DNA from: Glaciimonas immobilis
GTDB taxonomy: Bacteria > Pseudomonadota > Gammaproteobacteria > Burkholderiales > Burkholderiaceae_D
Length of the DNA: 64,000 nt
Direction of reading: 5' to 3'
NCBI RefSeq assembly: GCF_011947285.1
Contig: NZ_JAAOZT010000002.1
Coordinates: forward strand, 310,001-374,000
Shown one piece after another: positions 54,199-64,000 of this stretch. How positions within the stretch are numbered: position 1 is the stretch's first letter; each line of letters opens with the position of its first letter. Below the pieces are notes generated by a model, which searched no databases, had not been told where the DNA came from, and was given only the letters and a program-made list of their open reading frames with translations. A program made the position numbers and the translations under genes.

Positions 54199-54538
54199 TA
54201 TTAATAGTCACAATTTATTAGACGAAACCATTTTCAATTATTATCAAAAAAATGGAAATAGACATTTAAGTAATTTTTTGCACACCGAAGATTCTGAATG
54301 CAATGCTTTTGATACTTATTTCTTAATTGACAGGAAGCATGTTATTCGTTATGGAATTTCACAAGACAGAGAATTTTGGTTAGGTGCTGTTTCGCTTGCT
54401 ATAGGTCCCCACTATTTCGGAGCATCTGATTTTTGGTCGTATGAAAATTCGGACCGTTTTACATTAGAAGCTACCACCGAAGGCGTAGAACACAATCTGA
54501 AATTGCTTGATGAATTTTTGGGCTACACAAATATTTGA
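54182..54538 (+). CDS. Candidate immunity protein of the orphan toxin module
   Basis: 118 residues from GTG at 54182, overlapping the end of the orphan toxin by 17 bases; a GTG at 54167 would add five residues. It is soluble and acidic (TLEATTEGVEHNLKLLDEFLGY), without membrane segments, as expected for immunity to a cytoplasmic enzyme toxin. AT content is higher than in the neighbours. No family is recognised. Confidence 0.65.
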   Translation: MQLKNDINSHNLLDETIFNYYQKNGNRHLSNFLHTEDSECNAFDTYFLIDRKHVIRYGISQDREFWLGAVSLAIGPHYFGASDFWSYENSDRFTLEATTEGVEHNLKLLDEFLGYTNI

Positions 54539-54563
54539 ATAATAATAGTTAATACAATATCTA

Positions 54564-54931
54564 GCACATGCCGGATAGTCCTTCTGCGTATAATTTCTGG
54601 CGCCAAAAGTATATGCAAGTGATTATGCAGGACGTCGGCATCTACGCCGGGCGCAACATCAATGTGCTGGCCGCCGCCAACACTGACACCGTGCACACCG
54701 ACAGCCACCAAAGCGGTACCAGTATCGGCATCCTCGGTGGCGTCAACGGTCGCTTTACCAATTTCAGCAAAACCAACGCCGCACAAAACACCGACGGCAC
54801 CGCCACCAGCCACAGCACCAGCCTAATTTCTGCCAACGCCGGCAACCTGAATCTGCAAGCGGGATTAGATGCACAATACAACGGCACCGGCCAAAGTCAG
54901 CAAAACAGCAGCAACCGCGCCACCCAGTCCC
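54564..54931 (+). pseudogene. Composite remnant of the exoprotein gene
   Basis: Three pieces of the exoprotein gene are joined. 54591-54630 (extending to about 54564) resembles 47681-47720. 54628-54893 matches 49821-50086 with about four differences in 266 bases. 54892-54931 matches 50460-50499. The joins lie at short shared words (CAGG and CCA/CAAAG). The frame stays open across the pieces, but there is no start or secretion signal, so it is a recombination remnant. Confidence 0.85.
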
Positions 54932-55044
54932 TCTGTGGCAAAATAGTTGGCGAGTTGGCGAGTTGCCGATTCAGGCATTCTTCGTCCACATGAATCGAAA
55001 CACCGAAGCCCAGCTTTAGGTGTCGTTCTGACCGTCAGCTCAGC

Positions 55045-55710
55045 TCAGATGGCACCCGCGGTATGCGGCAATAGCTTTCGAGCCAAATCTTCGACACACA
55101 TAAATGTTTCTTGGGGTCCTTGCGTGAGCAAAGATTGCAGGGAGTTGTAGCCCCAGGCTACTGCCCCGAAAGGAATACCCGCTTGTGCGGAAGCTTCTGC
55201 ATCGCGGATTTCGTCGCCGATTAATATCGCGCCGCCTGCCGTCACATTCGCGGCAGCAAGCAATTTTCGGAGTTTCCTTGCTTTGCCAAAAAGTGATGAT
55301 CCACATTCAAAATGATCAATTAGCGCTGCATTTTCGTCGGTGAGAATACGCACCACGTTGGCATGAGTGTTAGTGGTGGCAATGGCAAGGATAACGTCGC
55401 TTTTGGCAAGGCGATGGAGCACTTCGTTCATGCCTGAAAAAAGAGTAATGTTAGCAATATCTCTTCGCATCAATACACGTGCATGCTTTACGATTGCGGG
55501 CAGGTTTAATAGCGGGACATGATGGTACATAATGAGCTGATACGCGCTCATCTCGCGCACTGTGCCCAGATTGGCGCGATCAAGCCGTTTGAAATCAAAT
55601 TTATCGGCAAGTTCATCAAAGACATTAACGAACCATGGAAAAGTATCGGCCAGCGTTCCGTCAAAATCAAAGATAATGAGTTTAGGTTGTTTGTGTATCG
55701 GCATGCCCAT
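55045..55710 (-). CDS. HAD-superfamily phosphatase (phosphoglycolate phosphatase-like)
   Basis: 221 residues from ATG at 55710 (ATG at 55704 or GTG at 55734 possible). The motifs are I IIFDFDGTLADT, II AIATTNTH, III KARKLRKLL, IV LIGDEIRDAEASAQAGI. The cap is a small helical C1 domain, the subclass IA layout. It should remove phosphate from a small metabolite not determined here. It lies between the CDI locus and ureG and may not belong to either. Confidence 0.88.
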   Translation of the reverse strand: MGMPIHKQPKLIIFDFDGTLADTFPWFVNVFDELADKFDFKRLDRANLGTVREMSAYQLIMYHHVPLLNLPAIVKHARVLMRRDIANITLFSGMNEVLHRLAKSDVILAIATTNTHANVVRILTDENAALIDHFECGSSLFGKARKLRKLLAAANVTAGGAILIGDEIRDAEASAQAGIPFGAVAWGYNSLQSLLTQGPQETFMCVEDLARKLLPHTAGAI

Positions 55711-55956
55711 CAAGCTACCCCACGGCCCCAGCACATTTTAGGTTTCACTAACGCGTTTACCATAGTCTCGTATCAAGGTTATTGTGAAAACAAAGTGTAA
55801 ATGTTTTTAACTAATTTTACTCTTCAGTTACTTACAGTTTCTTGATTAGCGATCAGAAATAGCGCCGCCGCACTGCGCTTGGAAGTTGTAACTTATTGCT
55901 GGCAATACAATGATAGGATCAGTAGACCAGCGTATTGCCAGCATGGCGGGCTGGAT

Positions 55957-56601
55957 TCAGGTCTTTGCCCGGTCCAGCAAGCCTTGGGTGCGAATAAAAG
56001 CCACGACTTTTTCTACGCCGTCACCGCTGCGCAGATTGGTGAAAAGAAATGGGCGGTCACCACGCATCCGTTTTGCGTCATGCGCCATCACGTCCAGATT
56101 AGCACCTACATACGGGGCCAGATCGGTTTTGTTGATGATCAGCAGATCAGAGCGGGTGATGCCAGGGCCGCCTTTACGCGGGATTTTTTCGCCACCGGCA
56201 ACGTCGATGACATAAATAGTCAAATCTGATAATTCAGGGCTGAAAGTTGCAGCGAGATTGTCGCCGCCGGATTCTAGCAAAATCAGATCAAGATCAGGGA
56301 AGTCAGCGCTCATGCGCGCGATGGCTTCCAAGTTAATCGAAGCGTCTTCACGGATGGCGGTGTGCGGGCAACCGCCGGTCTCTACACCCATCAGGCGCTC
56401 GGCCGGTAAGGCGTCGGCGCGCAACAGGATTTCCATATCTTCTTTGGTGTAGATGTCGTTGGTGATGACCGCCATCTCATAGTCGTCACGCATACTTTTG
56501 CATAACATCTCGCACAGTGCAGTCTTGCCAGAACCTACTGGACCGCCGATGCCTACGCGGAGTGGGTTGGGTGTGGCGTTAGAAGTGGTTGCGTTGGTCA
56601 T
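55957..56601 (-). CDS. ureG: Urease accessory GTPase
   Basis: 214 residues. The P-loop [13 protein letters not shown], the metal-binding CPH in [17 protein letters not shown], and the G4-type [12 protein letters not shown] are typical of UreG. The GTPase drives nickel delivery to urease with UreE, UreF and UreD. It is the last gene of the operon. Confidence 0.97.
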   Translation of the reverse strand: MTNATTSNATPNPLRVGIGGPVGSGKTALCEMLCKSMRDDYEMAVITNDIYTKEDMEILLRADALPAERLMGVETGGCPHTAIREDASINLEAIARMSADFPDLDLILLESGGDNLAATFSPELSDLTIYVIDVAGGEKIPRKGGPGITRSDLLIINKTDLAPYVGANLDVMAHDAKRMRGDRPFLFTNLRSGDGVEKVVAFIRTQGLLDRAKT

Positions 56602-56640
56602 ATGGTGGTCGCTTACTAAAATAGTTAAATTCGGTACGGT

Positions 56641-57321
56641 CTAGGAGCGATATAGACGGCTGTATTGTTCTTCATGTTGCATCGATAGTATCGATAAACC
56701 TGGCGACCAGTTGGAAAGATTGTCATCCTCCAATTGTTGCGCGTGTTCCGCAGCGAGCTGTAACTCGGACTGCAATGACAGCAACAAACGCTGGCCAGCA
56801 ACCTGACCGAGTGGCACGGATTTGACGCATACCAATACCTGATTTTCGGACCAGGAAAATAACATTCCCAGCATCGCTGCTTCCGGGGGAATCTTCAAGG
56901 CCACCGCTGCAAAAGCAAAAGCAGTCGGCAACGGCAATTCTGGTTGCGCCTGCAATATCGCCAGCAAGGTAGGATCGCCAATGTGCAGATCAATCACCAG
57001 TTTGCCGAGCGAGTAGCCCATCTGTATCGTCTCTGCGCGAAACTCTGCGGTATCGCGTGCGGCAATAAAACGCTCGGTCCAGATACTAACAGCGTCGGCA
57101 TCGCGGTTTTCGAACGCCTGCAATAATCGCCACAGGATCGGTGCCTCAAAATAGGCGACGACCTGATGCAGATGGTCAATGATCCAGTTCTTGGCAGTGA
57201 CCTGATCTTTAACCAAGCCTTGCTCGATAGCGGATTCAAGTCCTTGCGAATAGCTATACGCGCCTATTGGCAGCGATGGGCTGGATAGTTGCAACAGATG
57301 GAGCAGGGCGGTCGCTTGCAT
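56641..57321 (-). CDS. ureF: Urease accessory protein
   Basis: 226 residues. LLHLLQLSSPSLPIGAYSYSQGLESAIEQGLVKD is the conserved UreF start, and PTAFAFAAVALKIPPEAAMLGMLFSW lies in the middle. It joins UreD and UreG in the activation complex. It lies 12 bases after ureE. Confidence 0.95.
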   Translation of the reverse strand: MQATALLHLLQLSSPSLPIGAYSYSQGLESAIEQGLVKDQVTAKNWIIDHLHQVVAYFEAPILWRLLQAFENRDADAVSIWTERFIAARDTAEFRAETIQMGYSLGKLVIDLHIGDPTLLAILQAQPELPLPTAFAFAAVALKIPPEAAMLGMLFSWSENQVLVCVKSVPLGQVAGQRLLLSLQSELQLAAEHAQQLEDDNLSNWSPGLSILSMQHEEQYSRLYRS

Positions 57322-57333
57322 GATCGTGATGCT

Positions 57334-57855
57334 TTAGTTTGTCGGTTCGGGCTTGTCGCCGGGTCGATGAATTTTTTGACGTAGCGGGACCGGTGCCAAT
57401 AGTCCGTCGTTGTGATGATGGCCGCCGCCATAGGCACCGGATTCCGGTTCAAACGCTGCCAATTGCTCGGTGACAGTCGCCCCGAGTCCCTCCAGCATTT
57501 CGCGTAGAACGACATCTTTTCTGATGCGCAAAAAGCCGTCGCCAACCTGTGCCTGGGTATGGCGATTACCTAAGTGGAACGCGCAACGCAATAAGGCGAA
57601 GGGGGAGGTGCACTCGACCCTATAGGTGGCCTCGTCGGCAGCTATTATTTTTATCACTGCAGCGCTGCCGTCATCGTCAACGCCCGCCATTAAATCCCCG
57701 TGTCGCAGAACGGTGCCACGCACCGTAAAGACGCCGACTTCCTGACCGTTGGTCAGCGTAGCGCGCAGGCGACTTTTTTCACGCAAGTCAAAGGGCAGCA
57801 CCAGTTCACCATCGATCTGGGCTGCATGGTCAATTTTTGTATTGAGGATCAGCAT
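57334..57855 (-). CDS. ureE: Urease nickel metallochaperone
   Basis: 173 residues. The N-terminal domain has LVLPFDLREKSRLRATLTNGQEVGVFTVRGTVLRHGD. The second domain contains FHLGNRHTQAQV with the metal-binding His of the GNRH motif. The C-terminus is modest in His (GGGHHHN). It hands nickel to UreG. Confidence 0.95.
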   Translation of the reverse strand: MLILNTKIDHAAQIDGELVLPFDLREKSRLRATLTNGQEVGVFTVRGTVLRHGDLMAGVDDDGSAAVIKIIAADEATYRVECTSPFALLRCAFHLGNRHTQAQVGDGFLRIRKDVVLREMLEGLGATVTEQLAAFEPESGAYGGGHHHNDGLLAPVPLRQKIHRPGDKPEPTN

Positions 57856-57871
57856 GGGATATTAGATTTAA

Positions 57872-59572
57872 TCAAAATAAAAAGTAGCGTTGCGCCATCG
57901 GCAGGATGCTTGCTGGTTCACATACCAGTAGTTCACCATTGGCACGCACTTCGTAGGTTTCCGGATCGACTTCCATATGTGGCGTGGCACTGTTATGGAT
58001 CATGTGATGCTTGCGCAAATGCCGCATGTTTTTTACGGCCACCACCGGTTTATTTAATTTCAACAGGTCACCGATACCATCGTCGTATGCCGCTTGCGAA
58101 ACAAAGGTCAGCGAGGTTTTGAGGCCACCGCCGTAAGCACCAAACATCATCCGATAATGGACTGGTTGCGGTGTCGGTATTGACGCGTTTGGATCGCCCA
58201 TTTGTGCCGCAGCAATCATGCCGCTCTTTAAAATCATGGACGGCTTAACGCCAAAGAATGCGGGCTTCCATAACACCAGATCGGCGATCTTGCCGACCTC
58301 AATGGAACCTACGACATGAGAAATGCCGTGGGTGATAGCGGGATTAATGGTGTATTTGGCGATGTAACGTTTGGCCCGAAAATTGTCGTTGCGGCTAGGG
58401 TCTTCGGGCAGAGATCCGCGTTGCGTTTTCATTTTGTGGGCAGTTTGCCAGGTCCGCATGATGACCTCGCCAACGCGGCCCATCGCCTGCGAATCGGACG
58501 ACATCATGCTGATTGCGCCGATGTCATGCAGGATATCTTCGGCGGCGATGGTCTCGCGCCGAATCCGTGACTCTGCAAACGCCACGTCTTCCGCAATCGC
58601 AGAATCGAGGTGATGGCATACCATCAGCATATCGAGATGTTCGTCCAGCGTGTTGACAGTGTAGGGCCGGGTCGGATTGGTGGACGACGGCAATACGTTA
58701 CCTTGACCGACTGCCGCGATGATATCGGGTGCATGACCGCCACCAGCACCTTCGGTGTGAAAGGTATGGATGGTGCGGTCCTTGAACGCTGCAAGGGTGT
58801 GCTCCAGGAAGCCGCCTTCATTTAATGTGTCGCTATGGATCGCCACTTGTACGTCCATCCGGTCCGCGACGTTCAGGCAATTATCAATGGCCGCCGGGGT
58901 GGAACCCCAATCTTCGTGCAACTTCAGACCGATGGCACCGGCGCGTACTTGTTCTTTTAATGGCGTTGGCAGACTGACGTTACCCTTACCAAGAAATCCC
59001 AGATTCATGGGGAACGCATCTGCCGCCGAAAGCATTGAGTGCAAATGCCACGGTCCCGGTGTGCAGGTGGTCGCGGCAGTGCCTACCGCCGGGCCTGTGC
59101 CGCCGCCCAACATGGTGGTCACGCCGCTCATTAGCGCTTCTTCAATCTGTTGCGGGCAGATAAAATGAATGTGCGAGTCGATACCGCCAGCGGTCACGAT
59201 CATGCCTTCGCCAGCGATGATTTCGGTCGCCGCGCCTATCGCCATTGTGACGTCAGGCTGGATGTCGGGATTGCCCGCTTTGCCGATGGCAGCGATTCTG
59301 CCGCTTTTAAGGCCGATATCGGCTTTGACGATGCCCCAATGATCGAGGATCACTGCGTTGGTAATGACGGTGTCCATTACATCGCGATGATTGCGTTGCG
59401 ATTGGCCCATGCCGTCGCGGATGACTTTGCCGCCGCCAAATTTAACTTCTTCGCCGTAGGTCGCGTAATCTTTTTCAATCTCGATGAACAATGCGGTATC
59501 TGCTAACCGGATGCGGTCGCCGGTGGTCGGGCCGAACATTTCTGCATACGCCTGACGGGAAATTTTGCTCAT
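57872..59572 (-). CDS. ureC: Urease alpha subunit (catalytic)
   Basis: 566 residues. Nickel-binding His are in [13 protein letters not shown], the carbamylated Lys is in [16 protein letters not shown], and further ligands lie in [11 protein letters not shown] and [13 protein letters not shown]. The flap Cys is in MVCHHLDS. It hydrolyses urea to ammonia and carbamate. The start overlaps the ureB stop. Confidence 0.98.
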   Translation of the reverse strand: MSKISRQAYAEMFGPTTGDRIRLADTALFIEIEKDYATYGEEVKFGGGKVIRDGMGQSQRNHRDVMDTVITNAVILDHWGIVKADIGLKSGRIAAIGKAGNPDIQPDVTMAIGAATEIIAGEGMIVTAGGIDSHIHFICPQQIEEALMSGVTTMLGGGTGPAVGTAATTCTPGPWHLHSMLSAADAFPMNLGFLGKGNVSLPTPLKEQVRAGAIGLKLHEDWGSTPAAIDNCLNVADRMDVQVAIHSDTLNEGGFLEHTLAAFKDRTIHTFHTEGAGGGHAPDIIAAVGQGNVLPSSTNPTRPYTVNTLDEHLDMLMVCHHLDSAIAEDVAFAESRIRRETIAAEDILHDIGAISMMSSDSQAMGRVGEVIMRTWQTAHKMKTQRGSLPEDPSRNDNFRAKRYIAKYTINPAITHGISHVVGSIEVGKIADLVLWKPAFFGVKPSMILKSGMIAAAQMGDPNASIPTPQPVHYRMMFGAYGGGLKTSLTFVSQAAYDDGIGDLLKLNKPVVAVKNMRHLRKHHMIHNSATPHMEVDPETYEVRANGELLVCEPASILPMAQRYFLF

Positions 59573-59919
59573 TTCACTTCTTTCTGTGTCGGTGACTCTG
59601 GTTCAGCTGGTTGATCCAGCGCACCCATGACTTTTCCATTAAAACCGTACACCATGCGTTCACCCGCCAACGCGACCAGTTCTACGGTGCGCTTCTGGCC
59701 CGGCTCAAAGCGCACGGCGGTGCCAGCGGCAATATTAAGGCGCATGCCATACGCATCTTCGCGGGTAAATAATAATGCCGGATTGGTCTCATAGAAATGG
59801 TAGTGCGAGCCGATCTGAATCGGCCTGTCACCGCTGTTGGCGACGGATAGGGTGGTGGTTCTGCGGCCCACATTGAGTTCGATGTCGCCGTCTTCGATCA
59901 GCATTTCGCCGGGGATCAT
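59569..59919 (-). CDS. ureB: Urease beta subunit
   Basis: 116 residues. [49 protein letters not shown] is typical of UreB. The C-terminal [14 protein letters not shown] extends beyond the usual ~101-residue protein. Overlaps ureC by 4 bases. Confidence 0.97.
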   Translation of the reverse strand: MIPGEMLIEDGDIELNVGRRTTTLSVANSGDRPIQIGSHYHFYETNPALLFTREDAYGMRLNIAAGTAVRFEPGQKRTVELVALAGERMVYGFNGKVMGALDQPAEPESPTQKEVK

Positions 59920-59962
59920 GTTGGTGTCCAGTGTAGTGTGTTGGCTGAAGCAATTGCCAGAT

Positions 59963-60265
59963 TTAAGGAATCGGGTGATGAACTGTCACTAGCTTGGTTC
60001 CGTCGGGAAAAGTCGCCTCAACCTGAATATCGTGAATCATCTCGGCGATGCCATCCATGACATCGGCGCGGCTGAGAATTTTGGTGCCTTCCGACATTAA
60101 CTCAGCGACAGTCCTGCCATCGCGCGCACCTTCCATGATGGCCGCAGTAATCAACGCAATCGCCTCGGGATAATTTAATTTCAATCCACGTGCTTTGCGT
60201 CGTTCTGCCAGTAACGCAGCGGTGAAGATCAGTAGTTTGTCTTTTTCTCGGGGAGTCAGTTCCAT
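59963..60265 (-). CDS. ureA: Urease gamma subunit
   Basis: 100 residues, the normal length. [39 protein letters not shown] and [18 protein letters not shown] are diagnostic of UreA. The gene is separate from ureB, as in most proteobacteria. Confidence 0.98.
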   Translation of the reverse strand: MELTPREKDKLLIFTAALLAERRKARGLKLNYPEAIALITAAIMEGARDGRTVAELMSEGTKILSRADVMDGIAEMIHDIQVEATFPDGTKLVTVHHPIP

Positions 60266-60313
60266 CTTGTGCTTTCGGTGTTTTCGTCTTGTGTTCGAAT
60301 GTTGAAGGCTAGT

Positions 60314-61267
60314 TCAGGTATTCCAAATCCGCGGAATTACGGCCTCTCGTCCCAATAACTCCGGTCTGATATGTTGCCAGGCCTGCGTCATCCACTGTCT
60401 GGCAAGCTCGCTGGAGTGGCCGAGAAACCGCATCACTAAAACGGACTTCATTTGTGTTGCGCCGATTCTCGCATGGCCCTTAATCAAATGGTCGCTTATC
60501 TGGCGCAAATCGTTGAGTACCTTGGCAGGTAATACTTTTCCGACCGCTATCAACGTGGCGCTCACCGTGTAGTTGGCTAAACCCAAATGACTGTTCATGG
60601 CGGTAGTTCCGCCGCAAAGCGTGCCTTGTTCAAACCAGATTAATTTGCCACCGCGCCTGATACTGGTACGTTGCATAATCTTGCCGCTATCAAAGGACTC
60701 GCCCGATGCGGTCCGTCCAAAACACAGGATTTCGCCGCCAATGTAGCTGGCATCTGCAGCGAGGACAACGTTATGATCGAGCTTGACGACAGCGTGGTTA
60801 AAGAAAATCGTTTCTTGCGGTAGCCATTCAAGCACGGCGGCTTCTGCGACCGATAGGGTTACTTTCTGCTGGGATATATTGCCATTGGCTTTATACCATT
60901 TTGCCGCACCGGGCGTAGTGAGCAGCGCATGCGCGGCAGGGCCAACCTGAGCCGAAATAGTGAGTTGATCACCCCCAACGACACCGCCGGGCGGATGAAT
61001 AATGATCGCGTGACATACCGCCGGTTGCTCTGGATAGAGCGGCTTTTGTACCCGTAATGGCCCGACGTGACTGCGTTCGATCAAACGCGTAGTGCCCTGA
61101 TCATTGGCGAAGCCTAACGTCAGTCGTGCTTGCCACGGCATAGACTTTATGGGGGAACCTGGCTGTAAAGAGACGGTTTTTACTGTATCTGTAACGCCTG
61201 CTACAGATACAGCAACGCCAGGGTCTTGCAGCAGGACGGGGAGGTCTGGAACGTCAACAAATTTCAT
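60314..61267 (-). CDS. ureD: Urease accessory protein UreD
   Basis: 317 residues. The core has WQARLTLGFANDQGTTRLIERSHVGPLRVQKPLYPE, then IIHPPGGVVGGDQL, and TTPGAAKWYKANG: the UreD pattern. A 40-residue N-terminal extension precedes the family core, so the real start could be later, for example at M43 (SMPWQARL). It scaffolds UreF and UreG on apo-urease. Confidence 0.94.
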   Translation of the reverse strand: MKFVDVPDLPVLLQDPGVAVSVAGVTDTVKTVSLQPGSPIKSMPWQARLTLGFANDQGTTRLIERSHVGPLRVQKPLYPEQPAVCHAIIIHPPGGVVGGDQLTISAQVGPAAHALLTTPGAAKWYKANGNISQQKVTLSVAEAAVLEWLPQETIFFNHAVVKLDHNVVLAADASYIGGEILCFGRTASGESFDSGKIMQRTSIRRGGKLIWFEQGTLCGGTTAMNSHLGLANYTVSATLIAVGKVLPAKVLNDLRQISDHLIKGHARIGATQMKSVLVMRFLGHSSELARQWMTQAWQHIRPELLGREAVIPRIWNT

Positions 61268-61274
61268 GGTCGGA

Positions 61275-61973
61275 CTATACTGCCAAGTGTCGTTTCACGC
61301 TAGCATCGTTCATTTGCGCCTGGGTGCCTGCTGCGACCACCTCGCCCCGCGATAGCACGATGAAGTTATCGGCTAACTCTTCGGCAAAGTCAAAATACTG
61401 TTCGCACAGCAGAATCCCGATATTCCCGCGTTCGCGCAAAAGACGGATCACTCGCCCGATGTCTTTAATGATCGATGGCTGGATACCTTCGGTCGGCTCG
61501 TCCAAAATGATTAGTTTTGGTTCTGCCAGCAAGGCGCGTGCGATGGCAAGTTGCTGTTGCTGACCGCCGGACAGATCGCCACCGCGCCGTTGTAACATCT
61601 CTTTTAGCACCGGGAACAGCTCGTACACCTCGCCCTTGATCAGCGATGCCTTCTTGCCGGATTTGGTCGCCATGCCCATTAACAGGTTTTCTTCTACCGT
61701 CAGGCGCGCAAAAATTTCGCGACCTTGTGGTACATACGCGATGCCGAGGGCAGCCCGTTGATGCGGCTTTAATTTGGTGATGTCGCGACCTTCCAGTGTG
61801 ACCTTGCCGGTCGCGGTTGGCAATACGCCCATCAAACATTTCAACAGCGTGGTTTTGCCGACGCCGTTACGGCCCAGCAAACTTAAGCATTTGCCTTTTT
61901 CTACGTTCAGCGACACGCCGCGTAAGGTGTGAGAGGAACCATAGTATTGATTCAGTTGGTTGACGTTTAACAT
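61275..61973 (-). CDS. urtE: Urea ABC transporter ATPase UrtE
   Basis: 232 residues from ATG at 61971-61973, with AGGA nine bases ahead; earlier ATGs at 61979 and 62015 are less likely. The Walker A is GRNGVGKTTLL, the signature DLSGGQQQQLAIARAL, the Walker B LIILDEPTEGIQPSI. The short, membrane-independent type fits LivF/UrtE. It energises urea uptake with UrtD. It lies 7 bases ahead of ureD, linking uptake and breakdown. Confidence 0.93.
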   Translation of the reverse strand: MLNVNQLNQYYGSSHTLRGVSLNVEKGKCLSLLGRNGVGKTTLLKCLMGVLPTATGKVTLEGRDITKLKPHQRAALGIAYVPQGREIFARLTVEENLLMGMATKSGKKASLIKGEVYELFPVLKEMLQRRGGDLSGGQQQQLAIARALLAEPKLIILDEPTEGIQPSIIKDIGRVIRLLRERGNIGILLCEQYFDFAEELADNFIVLSRGEVVAAGTQAQMNDASVKRHLAV

Positions 61974-62071
61974 ATGCATTGATCCTGAGGATTTTTTTGG
62001 AACGGTTGTCGCCATTTGTCGGCTTGAACAGATGTAGTGCAATTGGCCTTATTGGTCCGGGAAGGCACCGC

Positions 62072-62926
62072 TCAACGGCCTAAATACACTTCGATGACCC
62101 GCTCATCGGCCTGGACTTCAGACATCTTGCCTTCAGCTAATACCGAGCCTTCATGCAAGACCGTGACTTTGCCTTGCTGGGCGATTTCGGTCACAAACCC
62201 CATATCATGCTCGACCACTACGATAGAATGTTTGCCGCGTAGTTCATTGAGTAGTTCGGCGGTGCGGGCAGTCTCTGCATCGGACATTCCTGCGACCGGC
62301 TCATCCAGCAATATTAATTGCGGTTCTTGCATGAGCAACATGCCGATTTCAAGCCATTGTTTTTGACCGTGCGACAGCAGTCCGGCCATGCGGCTTTCCT
62401 GGCCATTGAGCCGTATCAACTTCAAAATCTCATCTATCTTGCCCAATTGCTCAGATGTCAGGCGCGAAAACAATGAGACGCGGACGCGCTTGTCCATCTT
62501 CATCGACAGTTCCAGATTTTCAAAGACTGTGTGCTGTTCGAATACCGTCGGGCGTTGAAATTTGCGACCGATGCCTAAATGGGCAATCTCATATTCCGTG
62601 CGCTGAGTAAGGTCTATCGTCTGACCAAAAAATGCCGTGCCGGACGTTGGCCGGGTTTTGCCGGTAATCACATCCATCATCGTGGTCTTGCCCGCGCCGT
62701 TAGGACCAATGATGCAGCGTAACTCACCAACGGAAATATCCAGATTCAAATTGTTTAGCGCCTTGAATCCGTCGAACGAAACGGTAATGTTTTCCAGATA
62801 TAGAATCGCGCCGTGCGTGGTGTCCAGGCCCTCCGTTTTAAGGCGGGCATAAGACGTGCCATGATCGGAATGGCGACTGTTGTCGACAGTGCTAGCAGGC
62901 AGCTTGGGATTAAAGAGCTCGGTCAT
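62072..62926 (-). CDS. urtD: Urea ABC transporter ATPase UrtD
   Basis: 284 residues. The Walker A is GPNGAGKTTMMDVITG, the switch and signature part LLSHGQKQWLEIGMLL, Walker B LILLDEPVAGMSDAET. The N-terminal ~40 residues before YLENITVSFDGFKALNNLN are unusual in length. The start overlaps the urtC stop. Confidence 0.93.
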   Translation of the reverse strand: MTELFNPKLPASTVDNSRHSDHGTSYARLKTEGLDTTHGAILYLENITVSFDGFKALNNLNLDISVGELRCIIGPNGAGKTTMMDVITGKTRPTSGTAFFGQTIDLTQRTEYEIAHLGIGRKFQRPTVFEQHTVFENLELSMKMDKRVRVSLFSRLTSEQLGKIDEILKLIRLNGQESRMAGLLSHGQKQWLEIGMLLMQEPQLILLDEPVAGMSDAETARTAELLNELRGKHSIVVVEHDMGFVTEIAQQGKVTVLHEGSVLAEGKMSEVQADERVIEVYLGR

Positions 62927-64000
62927 GCAGACTCCTTGGAGGCACTAAATTTTTGTTTTAATTTGGTGGCTACGCCAACCATTCCTTGCGGCATGAAGAG
63001 TGTCACGAGTATGAATATCAAACCCAACGCATATAACCAGAGTTCCGGAAATGCCCCTGTAAGCCAGCTCTTCAGGCCGTTGACGGTGAACGCGCCGACA
63101 ATTGGACCTATCAGTGAGCCACGTCCGCCGACCGCTGCCCAGATCACCATTTCAATCGAATTGGCCGGAGACATTTCGGAAGGATTGATGATGCCGATTT
63201 GTGGCACGTAGAGTGCGCCTGCAATACCGCACAATACGGCCGATAGCGTCCATACAAATAACTTGAACCAAAGCGGATTATAACCAATGAACATCAGGCG
63301 TGATTCTGAATCACGGACGGCTTGCAATACCCGACCCAAACGCGAGTTCACGATCCAGCGGCACAGTACTAATGTACTCAGCAAAAACAGGAAGGTAATC
63401 AAAAATAGGACAGCCTTGGTAGACGGTGCAGTAATCGAATAGCCCAGAATACGTTTGAAATCAGTGAAGCCATTATTGCCACCGAAGCCGGTATTGTTGC
63501 GGAAGAACAGCAGCATGAACGCAAACGTCATGGCTTGCGTGATGATCGAAAAATACACACCCTTGATGCGGGAACGGAACGCAAAATAACCGAAGACGAA
63601 TGCGAGCACACCAGGCACCAGTACCACCAATGCCATGCAATACCAGAAGTTGTCGGTGAGTGACCAAAACCATGGATAAGTTTTCCAGTCGAGGAACACC
63701 ATAAAATCAGGCAGATTGCTTTGATAGACGCCATCGCGCCCGATGGCCCGCATTAAATACATGCCATGGGCATAACCGCCCAGTGCAAAAAACACGCCGT
63801 GACCCAGCGAGAGAATGCCCGCGTAACCCCAGACCAGATCAAGTGCCAGCGCAGCCATCGCGTAACACATGAACTTGGCAATCAGCGCCACGGTATAGCT
63901 TGATATATGTAGTACGTGGCCGTCAGGAAAACTTAAATTGAGGATGGGAAGCAAGCACAGTATTACGCCACATATGGCAATTCCGATCCACGCCGGGCGA
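62923..64000 (-). CDS. urtC: Urea ABC transporter permease UrtC, N-terminus cut by window
   Basis: The frame is open to the window edge, so the N-terminus is missing. The visible part has about eight to nine membrane segments. LALDLVWGYAGILSLGHGVFFALGGYAHGMYLM and GLIFILVTLFMPQGMVGV are the LivM/UrtC pattern. A TTG at 63952-63954 is only an internal codon. Upstream urtA and urtB are expected outside the window. Confidence 0.93.
   Translation of the reverse strand, partial: RPAWIGIAICGVILCLLPILNLSFPDGHVLHISSYTVALIAKFMCYAMAALALDLVWGYAGILSLGHGVFFALGGYAHGMYLMRAIGRDGVYQSNLPDFMVFLDWKTYPWFWSLTDNFWYCMALVVLVPGVLAFVFGYFAFRSRIKGVYFSIITQAMTFAFMLLFFRNNTGFGGNNGFTDFKRILGYSITAPSTKAVLFLITFLFLLSTLVLCRWIVNSRLGRVLQAVRDSESRLMFIGYNPLWFKLFVWTLSAVLCGIAGALYVPQIGIINPSEMSPANSIEMVIWAAVGGRGSLIGPIVGAFTVNGLKSWLTGAFPELWLYALGLIFILVTLFMPQGMVGVATKLKQKFSASKESA

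Overview
The window looks like chromosome of a betaproteobacterium of the Burkholderiales, most likely Oxalobacteraceae-like. This is inferred from gene content and order (urtCDE-ureDABCEFG, an mdc malonate decarboxylase cluster with madLM, a B-A-I ordered two-partner secretion locus), not from any marker gene. About the first 22 kb is the right-hand part of a Mu-like transposable prophage; the rest is host metabolism and surface biology.

Prophage (1 to about 22.1 kb, all + strand except one cargo gene). The window opens inside the portal gene. It continues through Mu-type head genes (portal gp29, F, G, I/Z), a lambda-type decoration protein and capsid E, neck proteins (gp36, gp37), a tail tube, a frameshifted tail chaperone, a large tape measure, two related structural proteins, and a hub/baseplate set of the gene-transfer-agent type. 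No tail sheath or Mu-type baseplate gene is present, so the phage should be a non-contractile transposable phage, comparable in layout to D3112/B3. The right end carries a Com-like zinc finger protein and two DNA methyltransferases, closed by a strong terminator at 22041-22070. A TIR-domain gene sits on the opposite strand between G and I. The left end of the prophage is outside the window.

Malonate use (22.2-31.0 kb): a divergent LysR regulator (mdcR) and mdcABCDE-madLM-mdcGH encode malonate uptake, the decarboxylase subunits, and the enzymes that make and charge the ACP prosthetic group. Convergent to it are an MFS transporter and a MarR regulator with a 28-bp perfect palindrome upstream of the MarR gene.

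33.4-41 kb: a collagen-like lipoprotein that appears to start at AUC, a REC-EAL c-di-GMP phosphodiesterase, an NRAMP manganese transporter, tRNA-Gly(GCC), and a monofunctional catalase.

41.6-54.9 kb: a contact-dependent-inhibition-like two-partner secretion locus. It holds an outer-membrane transporter, a 3099-residue FhaB/CdiA-like exoprotein, a small membrane protein as likely immunity protein, a second orphan toxin tip with its own candidate immunity gene, and a scar made of three joined fragments of the exoprotein gene.

55.0-64.0 kb (all - strand): a HAD phosphatase, then the urease operon ureDABCEFG behind the ATPase and permease genes urtC(partial)-urtD-urtE of a urea ABC transporter.
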